Positions 8,192-18,176 of a DNA stretch of 64,000 nucleotides are shown here, piece by piece. Position 1 is the stretch's first letter. Every line of letters begins with the position of its first letter. The translations under genes and the position numbers were made by a program. The stretch comes from Ahrensia marina (GTDB taxonomy: Bacteria > Pseudomonadota > Alphaproteobacteria > Rhizobiales > Rhizobiaceae): the NCBI RefSeq assembly GCF_001293565.1, contig NZ_JXMU01000005.1, positions 124,001 to 188,000 of the forward strand, in the 5' to 3' direction. The notes under the pieces are model-generated. The model was not told the DNA's origin, did no database searches, and saw only the letters and a list, made by a program, of their open reading frames with translations.

Positions 8192-9967
8192 CTATTCACA
8201 CGGCAGACAAAGAATAAAACGGGCACCGGCGGTCCCGTCTTTACCGGTGTCCGGTTGAATATTCTCAGCAATCAATGTGCCGCCATGCGCCTCAGCGATC
8301 TGACGGGAAATGGATAAGCCAAGCCCGGAATTTTTGCCAAATTCATCCGCGCCCGGTCGATCGGTATAGAAGCGTTTGAAAATCGTTTCGGTATTTTCAG
8401 CTCTTATACCCGGCCCATTGTCTTCAACACGCACTTCGATATGGTCTTTTTTATGCGTCAGAAATACTCTGATTTCCCCGCCAACCTCAGGAATAAAGCT
8501 GCGCGCATTTTCAATCAGATTCGTAATAACCTGACCAAGACGCGATTCATTGCCCGGGACCGTATAGCTGTCAGTTCCGGTCGGGAGTTTGGCAATCTTC
8601 AGATCAACATTCATTTCGCCCAAGTGTCCCTGATCGAATATGGACACCATATTTTTAAGCAGTTGCTCAAGATCGACAGGCTGGGCATCTTCACGAACAA
8701 GTTCGGCATCAAGGCGCGATGCATTTGAAATGTCGGTGATCAGCCGATCAAGCCGGCGCACATCATGTTCAATAACGTCCAGAAGGCGGTCGCGCATCGC
8801 GTCATTTTTCACCATAGGCAGTGTTTCCACGGCACTGCGCAATGAGGTCAACGGATTTTTAAGTTCGTGGCTGACATCTGCCGCGAAACTCTCGATGGCG
8901 TCGATCCTGCCGTAAAGTGATTGCGTCATGTCGCGCAATGCAACCGATAAATTGCCGATCTCATCCTGACGATCGGAGAAATCCGGAATTTCTTCACGCG
9001 CCTTGATGGATTTACGCACACGCACAGCACCGGCGGACAAACGGCGCAGCGGATTGGCAATTGTACTGGCCAGAAGCATCGATAAAATAATGTTCACCAT
9101 CACAGCCACGACAAAAACACGGAACATGGCGGTGCGCTCTGCCGCTACGATCTTATCAATGTCACCGCCCTGCGTGGACAATTGAAGGACACCAAGAACA
9201 GCGCGAAAGCGCTGGACCGGCACCGCAACTGAAACAATCATTTCACCTTGTTCGGATACGCGAACAATCTGGCTGCGCCCGCCGGTTAGTGCACCCATGA
9301 CTTCCGGATATAAGGCACCTGTACCGCCCGGCTGCTCGCGGTAGACCGGTAAATCGCGACGGACAAAAAAGTTTTCGAAGTAGTTTTTCACCCTGTCAAA
9401 CAATGACAGTTCCGGCATATCGATCGGGTCAAGCTCGTAGCGCAGAATTTGTCCGCGGGAATATAGATGGCGTGAGTCCAAAATCAGATTGGCATCGCGA
9501 TCGTAAATACGTGCACGAGTACGCGTCGGCGAGATCAGTCTGCGCAGGACAGGGGCAACACGCTCCGGGTTGATAGGGAAATCAAGATTATCAAGGCCGT
9601 CAACTTTCGGCACAATACTTTCGCCTGCTTCCAGCTCCAGCAATTTTTCCGGATCAATCAGAATGGCATTGGTTTCAACGCTTGCCGATGCGGCAATAGC
9701 GCCGGAGATGATTTCGCCCTGCGTCATCAGGCTTTCAACGCGCGCATCAATCAAACCATCCCGAAACTGGTTGAGGTATAAGATACCCGACATCAGCAAG
9801 GCCAATGCCGCCAGATTCAAAATTAAGATACGGCGGGTTATGCTGGAAAAAAACAAATGGCCGAAGATACGGCGCATAGGCCGCAATATGGGTGCAAAAA
9901 AACGGCGCAGCGGCCTTGCACCGCTGCGTTTCTTCACTGTCTGAATGTGATCTGTGTCAACAGACAT
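8192..9967 (-). CDS. chvG: Sensor histidine kinase ChvG (ExoS/BvrS family)
   Basis: A 591-residue inner-membrane kinase: transmembrane helices near 46-66 and 281-303 enclose a periplasmic sensor domain of about 215 residues; then HAMP, DHp with the phospho-acceptor His367 in FAADVSHELKNPLTS, and HATPase_c with DNGPGI (516-521) and NSGLGLSI (546-553). ChvG/ChvI respond to acid and envelope conditions and govern exopolysaccharide, motility, carbon use and virulence or symbiosis in Agrobacterium, Sinorhizobium and Brucella. The start has a GGAG site five bases upstream. chvI precedes it by 43 bases and hprK follows by 7, the standard arrangement. Confidence 0.96.
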   Translation of the reverse strand: MSVDTDHIQTVKKRSGARPLRRFFAPILRPMRRIFGHLFFSSITRRILILNLAALALLMSGILYLNQFRDGLIDARVESLMTQGEIISGAIAASASVETNAILIDPEKLLELEAGESIVPKVDGLDNLDFPINPERVAPVLRRLISPTRTRARIYDRDANLILDSRHLYSRGQILRYELDPIDMPELSLFDRVKNYFENFFVRRDLPVYREQPGGTGALYPEVMGALTGGRSQIVRVSEQGEMIVSVAVPVQRFRAVLGVLQLSTQGGDIDKIVAAERTAMFRVFVVAVMVNIILSMLLASTIANPLRRLSAGAVRVRKSIKAREEIPDFSDRQDEIGNLSVALRDMTQSLYGRIDAIESFAADVSHELKNPLTSLRSAVETLPMVKNDAMRDRLLDVIEHDVRRLDRLITDISNASRLDAELVREDAQPVDLEQLLKNMVSIFDQGHLGEMNVDLKIAKLPTGTDSYTVPGNESRLGQVITNLIENARSFIPEVGGEIRVFLTHKKDHIEVRVEDNGPGIRAENTETIFKRFYTDRPGADEFGKNSGLGLSISRQIAEAHGGTLIAENIQPDTGKDGTAGARFILCLPCE

Positions 9968-10010
9968 CCATTCTCCAAGATCAACCTCTTAATGAGAGGC
10001 GATCAGCCGG

Positions 10011-10742
10011 TCAGGCAGCCATTTCCCGAAAACGATAGCCGACGCCATAGAGCGTCTCAATCATTTCGAAGTCATCGTCTACCTGTTTAAATTTTTTGCG
10101 CAGACGCTTTATATGGCTGTCTATGGTCCGGTCATCAACGTAAACCTGATCATCATAGGCCGCATCCATCAACGCATCACGGCTTTTAACAACACCGGGG
10201 CGCTGGGCCAAGGCAAACAAAATCAGAAACTCCGTCACAGTTAATGTAACCGGCTTGTCTTTCCATTCGCAGGTATGGCGTTCCTGATCCAGCACCAGAT
10301 GCCCGCGCACCAGACTTTGCGCGCCTCCTGATTCGCCGGGCTTAAGCTGAACTTCGCGCGCCGCCGATCTGCGAAGGATGGCTTTAACACGTTCGATTAG
10401 CAGACGCTGTGAAAACGGTTTTGTTATAAAATCGTCCGCGCCCATCTTCAGACCAAACAGCTCGTCGATCTCATCATCTTTCGAGGTCAGAAAAATGACA
10501 GGTATATCGGACTTCTGACGCAAGCGGCGCAGCAGTTCCATACCGTCCATACGCGGCATCTTGATATCAAATATCGCCAGATTCGGCGGCTTTGCCAAAA
10601 TACCCTCTAGCGCTGACGCACCATCGGTATAGGTTTCCACGCGATAGCTTTCAGCTTCCAAGGCGATGGAAACGGACGTTAAAATATTGCGGTCATCATC
10701 GACCAACGCGATCGTCTGCACTGGATAGTTCTCCCCAACCAT
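10011..10742 (-). CDS. chvI: Response regulator ChvI (ExoS-ChvI/BvrR family)
   Basis: OmpR/PhoB-type regulator of 243 residues: receiver domain with acidic residues Asp15-17, phospho-acceptor Asp59 ([10 protein letters not shown]) and Lys108 (ITKPF); C-terminal winged helix ending [15 protein letters not shown] and YGVGYRF. It is the partner of ChvG just downstream. The gene is divergent from pckA across 366 bases, and in relatives the Chv system influences pckA and gluconeogenic growth, so shared regulation of this spacer is plausible but unproven here. Confidence 0.97.
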   Translation of the reverse strand: MVGENYPVQTIALVDDDRNILTSVSIALEAESYRVETYTDGASALEGILAKPPNLAIFDIKMPRMDGMELLRRLRQKSDIPVIFLTSKDDEIDELFGLKMGADDFITKPFSQRLLIERVKAILRRSAAREVQLKPGESGGAQSLVRGHLVLDQERHTCEWKDKPVTLTVTEFLILFALAQRPGVVKSRDALMDAAYDDQVYVDDRTIDSHIKRLRKKFKQVDDDFEMIETLYGVGYRFREMAA

Positions 10743-11108
10743 GGAGCGTTATCCCTTCACTCAATGAATTAGTCACTGGGTGGGTAAAACGCTCAAACTC
10801 CGTTCAAATTGTGGCACACATAAAAATCGATGTCATGCAATACAACCTTTCATTGTGAATTACCTTATCACGCGCGTCACTATGTCTGACACAGGCAAAA
10901 TCCGGCTTCCCTTAAGAAACATGCTTAACGCAACGGCAATTTCAACAGATTTTAAACGATTGAAACGATTTTTAAATTTTTAAAACGATTAAACATTTGA
11001 GATAATTTGGCAATTCTGTTTGGAACGTCAAATCGCTCCGCAATAATGCGCAGCGCTTCGCTTTGTTTTAGAAAGCGTGTTTGAAACGACAAATTAATCG
11101 GTGCAATT
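10743..11108. promoter_or_regulatory. Divergent chvI-pckA control region
   Basis: There is no gene in these 366 bases. It is AT-rich and contains three direct AAACGATT repeats (separate entry) and a near-palindrome, GCGCAGCGCTTCGC, at 11048-11061. It must hold the promoters of both chvI and pckA; I could not assign -35/-10 boxes with confidence. Confidence 0.55.
10954..10990. repeat. Three direct AAACGATT repeats in the pckA upstream region
   Basis: AAACGATT occurs at 10954-10961, 10963-10970 and 10983-10990, spaced 9 and 20 bases start to start, so the last two lie about two helical turns apart. The central CG and AT flanks resemble LacI-family operator halves. In Sinorhizobium a LacI-type regulator (PckR) controls pckA, so a similar regulator is one candidate; this is inference. 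Confidence 0.5.
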
Positions 11109-12719
11109 ATGAAAACTCATGGCATATTCAATAAAAGCCACAGCGTGAAGGAAAATGGAATTACAGGCGCTTCTGTATCCTATTATAACCTGACTGAAGC
11201 TGCGCTTTATGAGTATGCTATCCGCCGCGGCGAAGCTGAAATATCGGCACATGGCGCGCTTGTTGCCAAAACCGGTGAACATACCGGCCGTTCAGCCAAG
11301 GACAAATTCGTTGTTAAAGACGGCATCGTTGATGACTCCATTTGGTGGGACAACAACAAGCCAATGACACCTGAGGCGTTCAATACGCTTTACAATGACA
11401 TGCTTGCGCATACACAGGATGCGGAGCTTTTTGTGCAGGACCTTATCGGCGGCGCGGATGATGATCATAATATCAAAGCACGTGTTATTACCGAACAGGC
11501 ATGGCACTCGCTGTTCATCCGCAATCTACTGATTCGTCCGGACCGCAAATCGCTGCCGGAATATGTTTCACAAATGACGATTATCAATCTGCCGTCATTT
11601 AAGGCTGACCCTGAAAAACACGGCTGCCGCTCTGAAACCGTGATCGCCATTGATTTAACGCGTATGATCGTTCTGATCGGCGGCACTTCCTATGCCGGTG
11701 AAATGAAAAAATCAGTATTTACCGCGCTAAACTACCTGCTGCCTGCAAAAGGCGTTATGCCGATGCATTGCTCCGCCAATGTTTCTAAGGAAGGTGACGC
11801 GGCTGTCTTTTTCGGTCTTTCCGGTACCGGTAAAACGACGCTTTCGGCCGATCCAGCACGCACATTAATCGGTGATGATGAACATGGTTGGGGGCCGAAC
11901 GGCATCTTCAATTTTGAAGGCGGGTGCTATGCAAAAGCCATTCGTCTTTCCGAAGAGGCCGAGCCGGAAATTTTCTCTACAACACGTCGTTTCGGCACTG
12001 TTATGGAAAATGTTGTTCTTGATGAGAACCGCGTTCCGGATTTCGACGACAGTTCGCTTGCTGAAAATTCGCGTATTGCCTACCCGCTTCACTTCATTCC
12101 CAATGCAAGCGAAAGCGGCAAGGCGGGCAACCCAAAAAACATCATCATGCTGACAGCCGATGCTTTTGGCGTTATGCCGCCCATTGCCAAGCTGACACCG
12201 GCGCAAGCGATGTATCATTTCCTTTCCGGTTACACAGCTAAAGTTGCCGGTACCGAGAAAGGTGTGACAGAACCCGAAGCAACATTTTCGACATGTTTCG
12301 GTGCACCGTTCATGCCGCGCCATCCATCAGCCTATGGCAATTTGCTGCGTGAGCTCATTGCCGAGAACGGCGTTAATTGCTGGCTGGTCAATACCGGCTG
12401 GACTGGCGGCGCTTACGGTATTGGTAACCGTATGCCGATTAAGGCAACCCGCGCCTTGTTGGCTGCCGCTCTGAATGGCGATCTGGACGGAGCTGAGATG
12501 CGGATTGACCAGAACTTTGGTTTTGCGGTGCCTGTCAATGTCGCTGGTGTGGACAGCAAAATCCTGAACCCGCGCGAAACATGGGCCGATAAACAGGCTT
12601 ATGATGAACAGGCTGCAAAACTTGCTCACATGTTCCGCGAAAATTTCGAGAAGTTCTCCGACCATGTAGATCTTGAGGTCAATGATGCAGCGCCTCGATT
12701 TCTCCAAGCCGCAGAATAA
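11109..12719 (+). CDS. pckA: Phosphoenolpyruvate carboxykinase (ATP)
   Basis: Gluconeogenic enzyme converting oxaloacetate and ATP to phosphoenolpyruvate, CO2 and ADP in the cytosol. The 536-residue protein is normal length for the ATP-dependent family and shows [12 protein letters not shown] (56-67), [12 protein letters not shown] (191-202), P-loop [14 protein letters not shown] (236-249) and the metal site IGDDEHGW (254-261). It is monocistronic, followed by a hairpin terminator, and preceded by the long control region shared with chvI. No strong Shine-Dalgarno sequence precedes the ATG. Confidence 0.98.
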   Translation: MKTHGIFNKSHSVKENGITGASVSYYNLTEAALYEYAIRRGEAEISAHGALVAKTGEHTGRSAKDKFVVKDGIVDDSIWWDNNKPMTPEAFNTLYNDMLAHTQDAELFVQDLIGGADDDHNIKARVITEQAWHSLFIRNLLIRPDRKSLPEYVSQMTIINLPSFKADPEKHGCRSETVIAIDLTRMIVLIGGTSYAGEMKKSVFTALNYLLPAKGVMPMHCSANVSKEGDAAVFFGLSGTGKTTLSADPARTLIGDDEHGWGPNGIFNFEGGCYAKAIRLSEEAEPEIFSTTRRFGTVMENVVLDENRVPDFDDSSLAENSRIAYPLHFIPNASESGKAGNPKNIIMLTADAFGVMPPIAKLTPAQAMYHFLSGYTAKVAGTEKGVTEPEATFSTCFGAPFMPRHPSAYGNLLRELIAENGVNCWLVNTGWTGGAYGIGNRMPIKATRALLAAALNGDLDGAEMRIDQNFGFAVPVNVAGVDSKILNPRETWADKQAYDEQAAKLAHMFRENFEKFSDHVDLEVNDAAPRFLQAAE

Positions 12720-12742
12720 CCGGACCTAATTTGCTAAACTAC

Positions 12743-12772
12743 AAGACGGTGCAGCGATGCGCCGTCTTTCTT
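12743..12772 (+). terminator. Intrinsic terminator after pckA
   Basis: AAGACGG (12743-12749) pairs with CCGTCTT (12762-12768) and is followed by a T-rich run. It lies 24 bases after the pckA stop and overlaps a possible early start of the nitroreductase frame, which supports the later start at 12805. Confidence 0.7.
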
Positions 12773-12804
12773 GTGTTTTATCATTGCCTGCGCAATATAA
12801 AAGC

Positions 12805-13494
12805 ATGTCGGAAAAACTGCTCACCATAGACCTTCAATTTTCATCGCTTGATGAAGAAGAGATGCGCGCGCGCAGCGCAGCTTTCGCGAAAGATTTGGCG
12901 CGCCGCAGAACTGTTCGCGATTATGCACCGGCAACCGTTGATCGTGAGATCATTGAAAATTGTATTCGCGCGGCAGGCACGGCACCTTCAGGGGCCAATC
13001 AGCAGCCATGGCATTTTGTGGCAATCAATGATCCCAAGATCAAAAGCGCTATTCGCGAAGCGGCCGAAGAGGAAGAACGTGCATTTTATGCAGGCCGCGC
13101 CGGAGAAGAGTGGTTAAGTGCCCTTGCGCATTTAGGCACCGACGACAACAAGCCGTTCCTAGAAATCGCACCCTGGCTGATCGCTATTTTTGCCGAACGT
13201 TATTCAGTTGACGACGAAGGTAACCGCGTAAAAAACTACTATGTGCCGGAATCTGTTGGTATCGCCACAGGGTTTTTAATTGCTGCACTTCACCAATCCG
13301 GTTTGGCAACATTAACTCACACGCCCGCTCCCATGAGCTTTCTGTCCAAAGTGTGCAAAAGACCGGATAATGAAAAGCCGGTGATATTGCTGGTCGTCGG
13401 CTATCCGGCTGAAAAAACCCGCGTTCCGGATATCCAGCGCAAGCCGCTTGATCAAATCACGACATGGCTGGAAGCTGACAGCGACCTGAAATGA
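12805..13494 (+). CDS. Nitroreductase-family FMN oxidoreductase (iodotyrosine deiodinase-like)
   Basis: A 229-residue member of the flavin nitroreductase fold. The N-terminal [25 protein letters not shown] carries the FMN-phosphate-binding arginines, followed by [14 protein letters not shown], which is closest in my recollection to the iodotyrosine deiodinase/BluB-like branch; [14 protein letters not shown] is the usual C-terminal strand. The substrate is unknown; halogenated or nitro-aromatics are only the family's general range. The frame opens at 12757, but that would place the start inside the pckA terminator, so I take [10 protein letters not shown]. Its stop overlaps the arfB start by four bases (ATGA). 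Confidence 0.83.
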   Translation: MSEKLLTIDLQFSSLDEEEMRARSAAFAKDLARRRTVRDYAPATVDREIIENCIRAAGTAPSGANQQPWHFVAINDPKIKSAIREAAEEEERAFYAGRAGEEWLSALAHLGTDDNKPFLEIAPWLIAIFAERYSVDDEGNRVKNYYVPESVGIATGFLIAALHQSGLATLTHTPAPMSFLSKVCKRPDNEKPVILLVVGYPAEKTRVPDIQRKPLDQITTWLEADSDLK

Positions 13495-13931
13495 GTGTCA
13501 GTGATCTTGAAGTAAAACCCAACAAGATCTTGCCCGGCTGGTCCATGACGGAGAGTTTTGTTCTTGCTGGCGGTCCCGGCGGGCAAAATGTCAATAAGGT
13601 CGCAACCGCCGTTCAATTGCGGTTCAACGCGGTCGCCGTGCAAAATCTTTTTACCGATCGCCAATATAAGCAATTGCTGAAAATTGCCGGAAGCAAGGCA
13701 ACCAAGAACGGCGAAATTCTTATCGAGGCATCGAAGTTCCGCTCTCAGGATCGCAACCGCGAAGATGCGCGCGAACGGCTCAAAGAACTTGTATTAAAAG
13801 CGCTTGAACCACCGCCGCCGCCGCGAAAGAAAACGAGGCCCACGCGCGGATCGGTGGAAAGAAGGCTGAAAGCCAAGGCAGGGCGCAGCCAAATCAAGAA
13901 AAACCGCGGTGCGGTATCAACTGACGAATAA
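13491..13931 (+). CDS. arfB: Alternative ribosome-rescue factor ArfB (peptidyl-tRNA hydrolase)
   Basis: A 146-residue codon-independent release factor homologue that frees stalled ribosomes without a stop codon. The catalytic GGQ loop is at residues 30-32 ([10 protein letters not shown]), and the basic tail after residue 105 ([19 protein letters not shown]) is the segment that enters the empty mRNA channel in this family. Length and architecture are normal. It is translationally coupled to the nitroreductase gene. Confidence 0.94.
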   Translation: MSVSDLEVKPNKILPGWSMTESFVLAGGPGGQNVNKVATAVQLRFNAVAVQNLFTDRQYKQLLKIAGSKATKNGEILIEASKFRSQDRNREDARERLKELVLKALEPPPPPRKKTRPTRGSVERRLKAKAGRSQIKKNRGAVSTDE

Positions 13932-13963
13932 GCGGTGATTTGATAGGAACAAAAGTTCTCAGC

Positions 13964-13997
13964 GATTGTTCTCTGTTTAGATAACAGGAGAACAATC
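13964..13997 (+). promoter_or_regulatory. Long hairpin enclosing the Shine-Dalgarno site of the next gene
   Basis: GATTGTTCTCTGTT (13964-13977) pairs with AACAGGAGAACAATC (13983-13997), 14 pairs with one bulged G and a five-base loop. The right arm contains the AGGAG ribosome binding site and ends on the base just before the ATG at 13998. A second GTTCTC copy at 13955-13960 could compete for the GAGAAC strand, and GAAC/GTTC at 13947-13958 could form a small upstream hairpin. No T-run follows. This looks like a translation-controlling RNA structure, for example a thermometer-like element; a DNA operator palindrome is the alternative. Confidence 0.6.
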
Positions 13998-14510
13998 ATG
14001 TCAGATATTGAAAAGACAAAAGCCGATCCGGAAGCCGCATTTTGGGAAGAGATTGATGATCTTCACTCGGTTATGCTGGGCGTTGATACGGCCGGGCAAC
14101 ATATGCAGCCTATGGCCCCGATGGCAGCAGCAGACACCAAAACAATCTGGTTTTTCACAAATAAGGAAACTGATCTGGCCAAATCAGTTGCCAGCGCCAA
14201 ATCTGCACAAATGTGCGCCGTTAATTCAAATGACGGATTTTACGCCTGTGTTTCCGGTACGCTGGAAGCAACCATGGATCGAGACATTGTCGAGCGTTTC
14301 TGGTCTCCAGTTGTTGCCGCTTGGTTTAAAGACGGCAAGGACGATGACGATTTAATATTGCTCAAGTTCAAACCGGATGCTGTTTCACTGTGGAAGGCAT
14401 CGGACTCTTCACTTAAATTCGGATGGGAAATTGCCAAAGCAAATTTGACAGATTCGCTGCCCGATATGGGCATCCAGACAGAATTTAAAATTAGCGGCGG
14501 TGCCGTCTAG
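13998..14510 (+). CDS. Pyridoxamine 5'-phosphate oxidase-family protein, general stress protein 26-like
   Basis: A 170-residue split-barrel flavin-binding protein. The segments HMQPMAPMAAADTKTIWFFTNKETD and VNSNDGFYACVSGTLEATMD, then FWSPVVAAWFKDGKDDDDLILLKF, match the general-stress-protein-26 branch of the PNPOx-like superfamily (PF16242-like). Members bind FMN or FAD; a physiological reaction is not established. It stands alone, with a strong AGGAG site seven bases before the ATG, buried in the hairpin described at 13964-13997. Confidence 0.85.
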   Translation: MSDIEKTKADPEAAFWEEIDDLHSVMLGVDTAGQHMQPMAPMAAADTKTIWFFTNKETDLAKSVASAKSAQMCAVNSNDGFYACVSGTLEATMDRDIVERFWSPVVAAWFKDGKDDDDLILLKFKPDAVSLWKASDSSLKFGWEIAKANLTDSLPDMGIQTEFKISGGAV

Positions 14511-14536
14511 TACTACCACCTGTCAAAAAGCGGCGC

Positions 14537-14580
14537 GGTGACATACATTAGCTGCTGATTATAAGCTGATGAATGTTACC
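14537..14580. repeat. 17-bp imperfect inverted repeat between the stress-protein gene and alkB
   Basis: Left arm 14537-14553 (GGTGACATACATTAGCT) and right arm 14564-14580 (AGCTGATGAATGTTACC) pair as RNA with two G-U pairs and one mismatch around a ten-base loop. No T-tract follows, so a classical terminator is unlikely. It could be an mRNA-stabilising structure or an operator of alkB. Confidence 0.5.
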
Positions 14581-14613
14581 GTCCGTCCACAGACCCGCGA
14601 CACTGGAGAATAA

Positions 14614-15231
14614 ATGCAGCCGCCGCTCCCTGATGGTATTATTCATCTTCCCATGTGTCTGAGTGCTGAAGAGCAAAACGCACTCCTAGAAGACATTCGC
14701 GCAATCGTCGCCGAAGCACCGCTTTATACGCCGCGCATGCCAAAAACAGGCAAGCCCATGAGTGTACGCATGACGAATTGCGGCAGCTTGGGGTGGGTAA
14801 CCGACAAGGAAAACGGCTATCGTTACCAGGACACCCATCCTTTTACCGGTAAATCTTGGCCGGCAATACCTGACAGGCTATTGGCTCTTTGGGAGGAACA
14901 TTCCAGCTATCCGCACCCGCCCGAAGCATGTCTCATCAATTTTTATGAGCAAGGCGCAAAGATGGGTTTGCATCAGGACAAAGATGAAGCCAACTTCGAT
15001 GCGCCGGTTCTTTCCGTCTCGCTGGGCGATGACTGCCTGTTTCGCATCGGCGGATCAAGCCGCGGCGGACCGACAAAATCAATCCGGCTTTCTTCCGGTG
15101 ATGTTATCATTTTGGGCGGCGAGGGACGGCTGAATTATCACGGCGTTGATAAGATTTACCCGAACACATCGCCATTGCTCAAAAATGGCGGCCGCATCAA
15201 TTTAACATTAAGACGTGTTACGTCATTGTAA
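14614..15231 (+). CDS. alkB: AlkB-type alpha-ketoglutarate-dependent DNA/RNA demethylase
   Basis: A 205-residue Fe(II)/2-oxoglutarate dioxygenase that removes 1-methyladenine and 3-methylcytosine by oxidative demethylation. Iron ligands His120 and Asp122 (GLHQDKDE) and His176 (NYHGVDKI), and the 2-oxoglutarate-binding Arg194 and Arg200 (GGRINLTLRR), are all present. SVRMTNCGSLGWV and CLINFYEQGAKMG are family segments. GGAG lies five bases before the ATG. It runs convergently into coaA with one base between the stop codons. No Ada-type regulator is nearby. Confidence 0.95.
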   Translation: MQPPLPDGIIHLPMCLSAEEQNALLEDIRAIVAEAPLYTPRMPKTGKPMSVRMTNCGSLGWVTDKENGYRYQDTHPFTGKSWPAIPDRLLALWEEHSSYPHPPEACLINFYEQGAKMGLHQDKDEANFDAPVLSVSLGDDCLFRIGGSSRGGPTKSIRLSSGDVIILGGEGRLNYHGVDKIYPNTSPLLKNGGRINLTLRRVTSL

Positions 15232-15232
15232 T

Positions 15233-16249
15233 TTACAGCTTTCGCAACAGCACGGATTCAATGAGATGGTCCGATCCTTTACGCAGGATCAAATCAGCGC
15301 GGGGGCGTGTCGGTAAAATATTCTCGCGCAAATTGCGCAGGTTGATATTTTGCCAAAGACCTTCCGCAATGGCCCTTGCTCCATCAACAGACATTTTGGA
15401 ATAGCGGTGGAAGAATGATTCAGGGTCCTGAAAAGCGGTGTCACGAAGCCGCATGAAACGATCCACATACCAGCGGTGAATCAATTCATCGTCGGCATCA
15501 ATATAGATCGAAAAATCAAAAAAATCAGATACGAACGGCACCGCCCGCCCGTCGGCAGGCAGTGGATTAACCTGCAAAACATTGATGCCTTCGAAAATCA
15601 GAATATCGGGCTGATTGATAACCTGTTTTTCATCGTCGATCACATCATAAACAAAGTGGGAATAAAGCGGTGCTTCAACATTGGGCGTACCTGCTTTGAT
15701 TGCCGAAAGAAAACGTAGCAAAGCGCCAACATCATAGCTTTCCGGAAAGCCCTTGCGCTCCATCAAGCCGCGCTCACGCAACATAGCATTGGACATTAAG
15801 AACCCGTCCGTTGTCACCAGATCAACCTTCGGGCTGTTCGGCCAGCGGCTCAAAAGCTCCTTTAGAACACGTGCCGTTGTTGATTTACCAACGGCAACAG
15901 AACCCGCAATGCCGATAATGAAAGGGGTTTTGTTCACATTCGAGACATTGAGAAAGCGCTTTCGCTGCTCAAATATGGATTGGGAAGCTTCAACATGGGC
16001 ATAAAGCAAACGCGACAAAGACAGATAAATCCGTCGTACTTCTTCAAGATCGACCGGATCATTGAGAGAGCGCAGACGGCGGATTTCATCTTCGCTTAAA
16101 GTCAGCTTTGTGTCCGCGCGAAAGCCAGCCCATTGTTCTGCAGAAAACAATCGATAAGGCGACCAGTCTTCACCCGTAAGCTGGTCAATCACCTCTTCAT
16201 CATGTGCACGCTGTAATTCGGCACTTAATTTTCCGACCGTCTGGTCCAT
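15233..16249 (-). CDS. coaA: Type I pantothenate kinase
   Basis: First enzyme of coenzyme A synthesis, phosphorylating pantothenate with ATP. The 338-residue protein has the P-loop [12 protein letters not shown] (113-124), [18 protein letters not shown] and [11 protein letters not shown], all typical of bacterial CoaA. The frame stays open upstream across hisE, but [13 protein letters not shown] is the sensible start and lies 28 bases after the hisE stop, so coaA is the last gene of the hisF-hisE-coaA unit, an arrangement common in the order. Confidence 0.96.
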   Translation of the reverse strand: MDQTVGKLSAELQRAHDEEVIDQLTGEDWSPYRLFSAEQWAGFRADTKLTLSEDEIRRLRSLNDPVDLEEVRRIYLSLSRLLYAHVEASQSIFEQRKRFLNVSNVNKTPFIIGIAGSVAVGKSTTARVLKELLSRWPNSPKVDLVTTDGFLMSNAMLRERGLMERKGFPESYDVGALLRFLSAIKAGTPNVEAPLYSHFVYDVIDDEKQVINQPDILIFEGINVLQVNPLPADGRAVPFVSDFFDFSIYIDADDELIHRWYVDRFMRLRDTAFQDPESFFHRYSKMSVDGARAIAEGLWQNINLRNLRENILPTRPRADLILRKGSDHLIESVLLRKL

Positions 16250-16277
16250 ATTTTTACCAGTCTCTGACGAGGCGCCA

Positions 16278-16598
16278 TTATTGCGATCGGGATGCCTTTT
16301 CCGCGATTCCGCTTTGCTGCGTTCGCCTTGCCAATTCTTCAAGGACAGTGTCGATTTTAACGCCTCGAACGTGAAGCACAACCAATAAATGATAAAGCAA
16401 ATCAGCACTTTCGCCGACCAGCGCTTCGTCTGTCTCTTTCAAAGCGGCGATTACGGTTTCAAATGCTTCTTCACCCAGTTTCTTGGACGCTTTTTCAACG
16501 CCGCCCGAAACCAGCTTGGCCGTCCATGAAGAACCGTCTTTTACATCGGCGCGCGAAGAAATAATTTCCTCTAAGTCCTGTAATGAGAATGTGCTCAT
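16278..16598 (-). CDS. hisE: Phosphoribosyl-ATP pyrophosphatase
   Basis: Second step of histidine synthesis, hydrolysing phosphoribosyl-ATP to phosphoribosyl-AMP. The 106-residue all-alpha protein contains the MazG-like metal site [14 protein letters not shown] and [13 protein letters not shown]. It is a stand-alone HisE, as in most alphaproteobacteria, rather than a HisIE fusion. Its start overlaps the hisF stop by four bases. Confidence 0.96.
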   Translation of the reverse strand: MSTFSLQDLEEIISSRADVKDGSSWTAKLVSGGVEKASKKLGEEAFETVIAALKETDEALVGESADLLYHLLVVLHVRGVKIDTVLEELARRTQQSGIAEKASRSQ

Positions 16599-17392
16599 GA
16601 TGACACCACCGGATCAAGCCGGACATTTACACCCGCATTCGCCATAAATTGTTTGGCTTCCTGAATGGTGTATGTCCCGAAATGGAAAATGGATGCGGCA
16701 AGAACGCCAGTGGCATGGCCTTCGCGCACACCATCGACAAGATGCTGCAATTCGCCAACACCGCCCGATGCAATCACCGGCACGCGAACAGCATCGGCGA
16801 CCGCACGCGTGAGCGGCAAATTATATCCGATTTTGGTGCCGTCACGATCCATCGAAGTGAGCAGGATTTCGCCTGCGCCCAATTCTGTTACCTTGCGCGC
16901 AAATTCAACCGCATCGATGCCGGTGGCTGTGCGTCCCCCGTGGGTGAAAATTTCCCAGCGCGGCTCTTCGCCTTCACTGTGAACCGCTTTGGCATCAATC
17001 GCCACGACGATGCACTGATTGCCGAATTTATCCGCAGCTTCGGCAACCAGTTCAGGCCGGTTCACTGCGGCTGTGTTGATAGATACTTTATCAGCGCCGG
17101 CCAAAAGTAGTTTGCGCACATCTTCAACCGCCCGCACACCGCCTCCAACGGTCAGCGGCATAAAGCACTGCTCGGCTGTGCGTGAAACAACGTCGTAAAT
17201 GGTTTCCCGATTGTCAGATGACGCAGTGATGTCGAGAAAGCAAAGCTCGTCCGCACCGGCGGCATCATAGGCTTTGGCTGCCTCAACCGGATCGCCTGCG
17301 TCTATCAGATCAACGAAGTTGACCCCTTTAACGACACGCCCGTCCTTTACATCAAGGCATGGAATTATGCGGGATTTGAGGCTCATCTTCAT
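16595..17392 (-). CDS. hisF: Imidazole glycerol phosphate synthase, cyclase subunit HisF
   Basis: A (beta/alpha)8 barrel that takes ammonia from HisH and converts PRFAR to imidazole glycerol phosphate and AICAR. The catalytic Asp residues lie in [14 protein letters not shown] near the N-terminus and [13 protein letters not shown] in the middle; [10 protein letters not shown] and IASGGVGEL are the phosphate-binding loops. I start at the ATG at 17392, which has AAGG five bases upstream; the ATG at 17386 is equally acceptable. A divergent DUF3800 gene now separates it from hisA, only 38 bases from this start, so hisF must use a promoter in that gap or inside the DUF3800 gene. Confidence 0.96.
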   Translation of the reverse strand: MKMSLKSRIIPCLDVKDGRVVKGVNFVDLIDAGDPVEAAKAYDAAGADELCFLDITASSDNRETIYDVVSRTAEQCFMPLTVGGGVRAVEDVRKLLLAGADKVSINTAAVNRPELVAEAADKFGNQCIVVAIDAKAVHSEGEEPRWEIFTHGGRTATGIDAVEFARKVTELGAGEILLTSMDRDGTKIGYNLPLTRAVADAVRVPVIASGGVGELQHLVDGVREGHATGVLAASIFHFGTYTIQEAKQFMANAGVNVRLDPVVSS

Positions 17393-17430
17393 ATTTGCCT
17401 TTTTGTTCTTAGTCGTTAATATTTTGAGTT

Positions 17431-18174
17431 GTGCACGATACTCACGATAGCGACTACATCTTTTATGCGGACGAAAGCGGCGATCACTCACTCACCTCTA
17501 TTGATCCTCAATATCCAGTTTTTGCACTATCATTATGCATGTTCAAAAAAAGTACATACTGTCGATCTGTAGTTCCAAACTTTCAGAGATTGAAATTTGA
17601 CTATTTTGGGCATGATGCAATTGTTTTACATGAACACGATATTCGAAAACAAAATGGCCCCTTTAAAATTCTAACTAATGCTAATATCCGCTCTCGGTTT
17701 CTAAATGATCTCTCAATATGCTTGGAAAAAAGTTCGTTTAAAATATTTGGGGTCGTAATATTAAAAAATGAACTTACCAGTGATTTTTTCCCTGAAAATC
17801 CATACTCTTTATCCCTGAAAATAACCTTACAGCAAGCTTATCTGTTTTTAAAACGAAGAAAACAAGAGCAGATGCGAACGCATTTCATTTTTGAAAAACG
17901 AGGAGCAAAAGAAGATACTGAGCTGGAATTAGAATTTCGTCGTATTGTAGGAGGTGTGAATGATATAGGCGTTAAATTCGAATCTTTTGAAATTCACTTT
18001 AGTGACAAAAAATCCAATTCAACTGGTATGCAAATCGCTGATCTCACAGCACGCCCTCTAGGACTAAGTATATCCAGACCCCATCAAGCTAACAGGGCAT
18101 TTGAAATCGTAGCCTCAAAAATCTTCAAAAGTAAAAAGTTCTCTTTTCCATCTCGCGGCATATATACGCCATAA
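17431..18174 (+). CDS. DUF3800-family protein inserted between hisF and hisA
   Basis: A 247-residue protein starting at a GTG with only a weak ribosome binding site. The N-terminal [13 protein letters not shown] and the late [11 protein letters not shown] are the two conserved acidic signatures of DUF3800 (PF12686); [18 protein letters not shown] lies between. The fold and acidic residues suggest a nuclease-like enzyme, but no function is established. The gene is visibly more AT-rich than its neighbours, runs against the his operon and splits hisF from hisA, all signs of horizontal arrival. A hairpin-rich non-coding tract follows directly. No transposase or flanking direct repeat was seen. 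Confidence 0.82.
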   Translation: MHDTHDSDYIFYADESGDHSLTSIDPQYPVFALSLCMFKKSTYCRSVVPNFQRLKFDYFGHDAIVLHEHDIRKQNGPFKILTNANIRSRFLNDLSICLEKSSFKIFGVVILKNELTSDFFPENPYSLSLKITLQQAYLFLKRRKQEQMRTHFIFEKRGAKEDTELELEFRRIVGGVNDIGVKFESFEIHFSDKKSNSTGMQIADLTARPLGLSISRPHQANRAFEIVASKIFKSKKFSFPSRGIYTP

Positions 18175-18176
18175 AA

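Noticed and set aside
8185-8271. Extended start of hprK inside chvG
   Set aside because: It would overlap the chvG C-terminus and add residues unlike the family; the ATG at 8184 fits.
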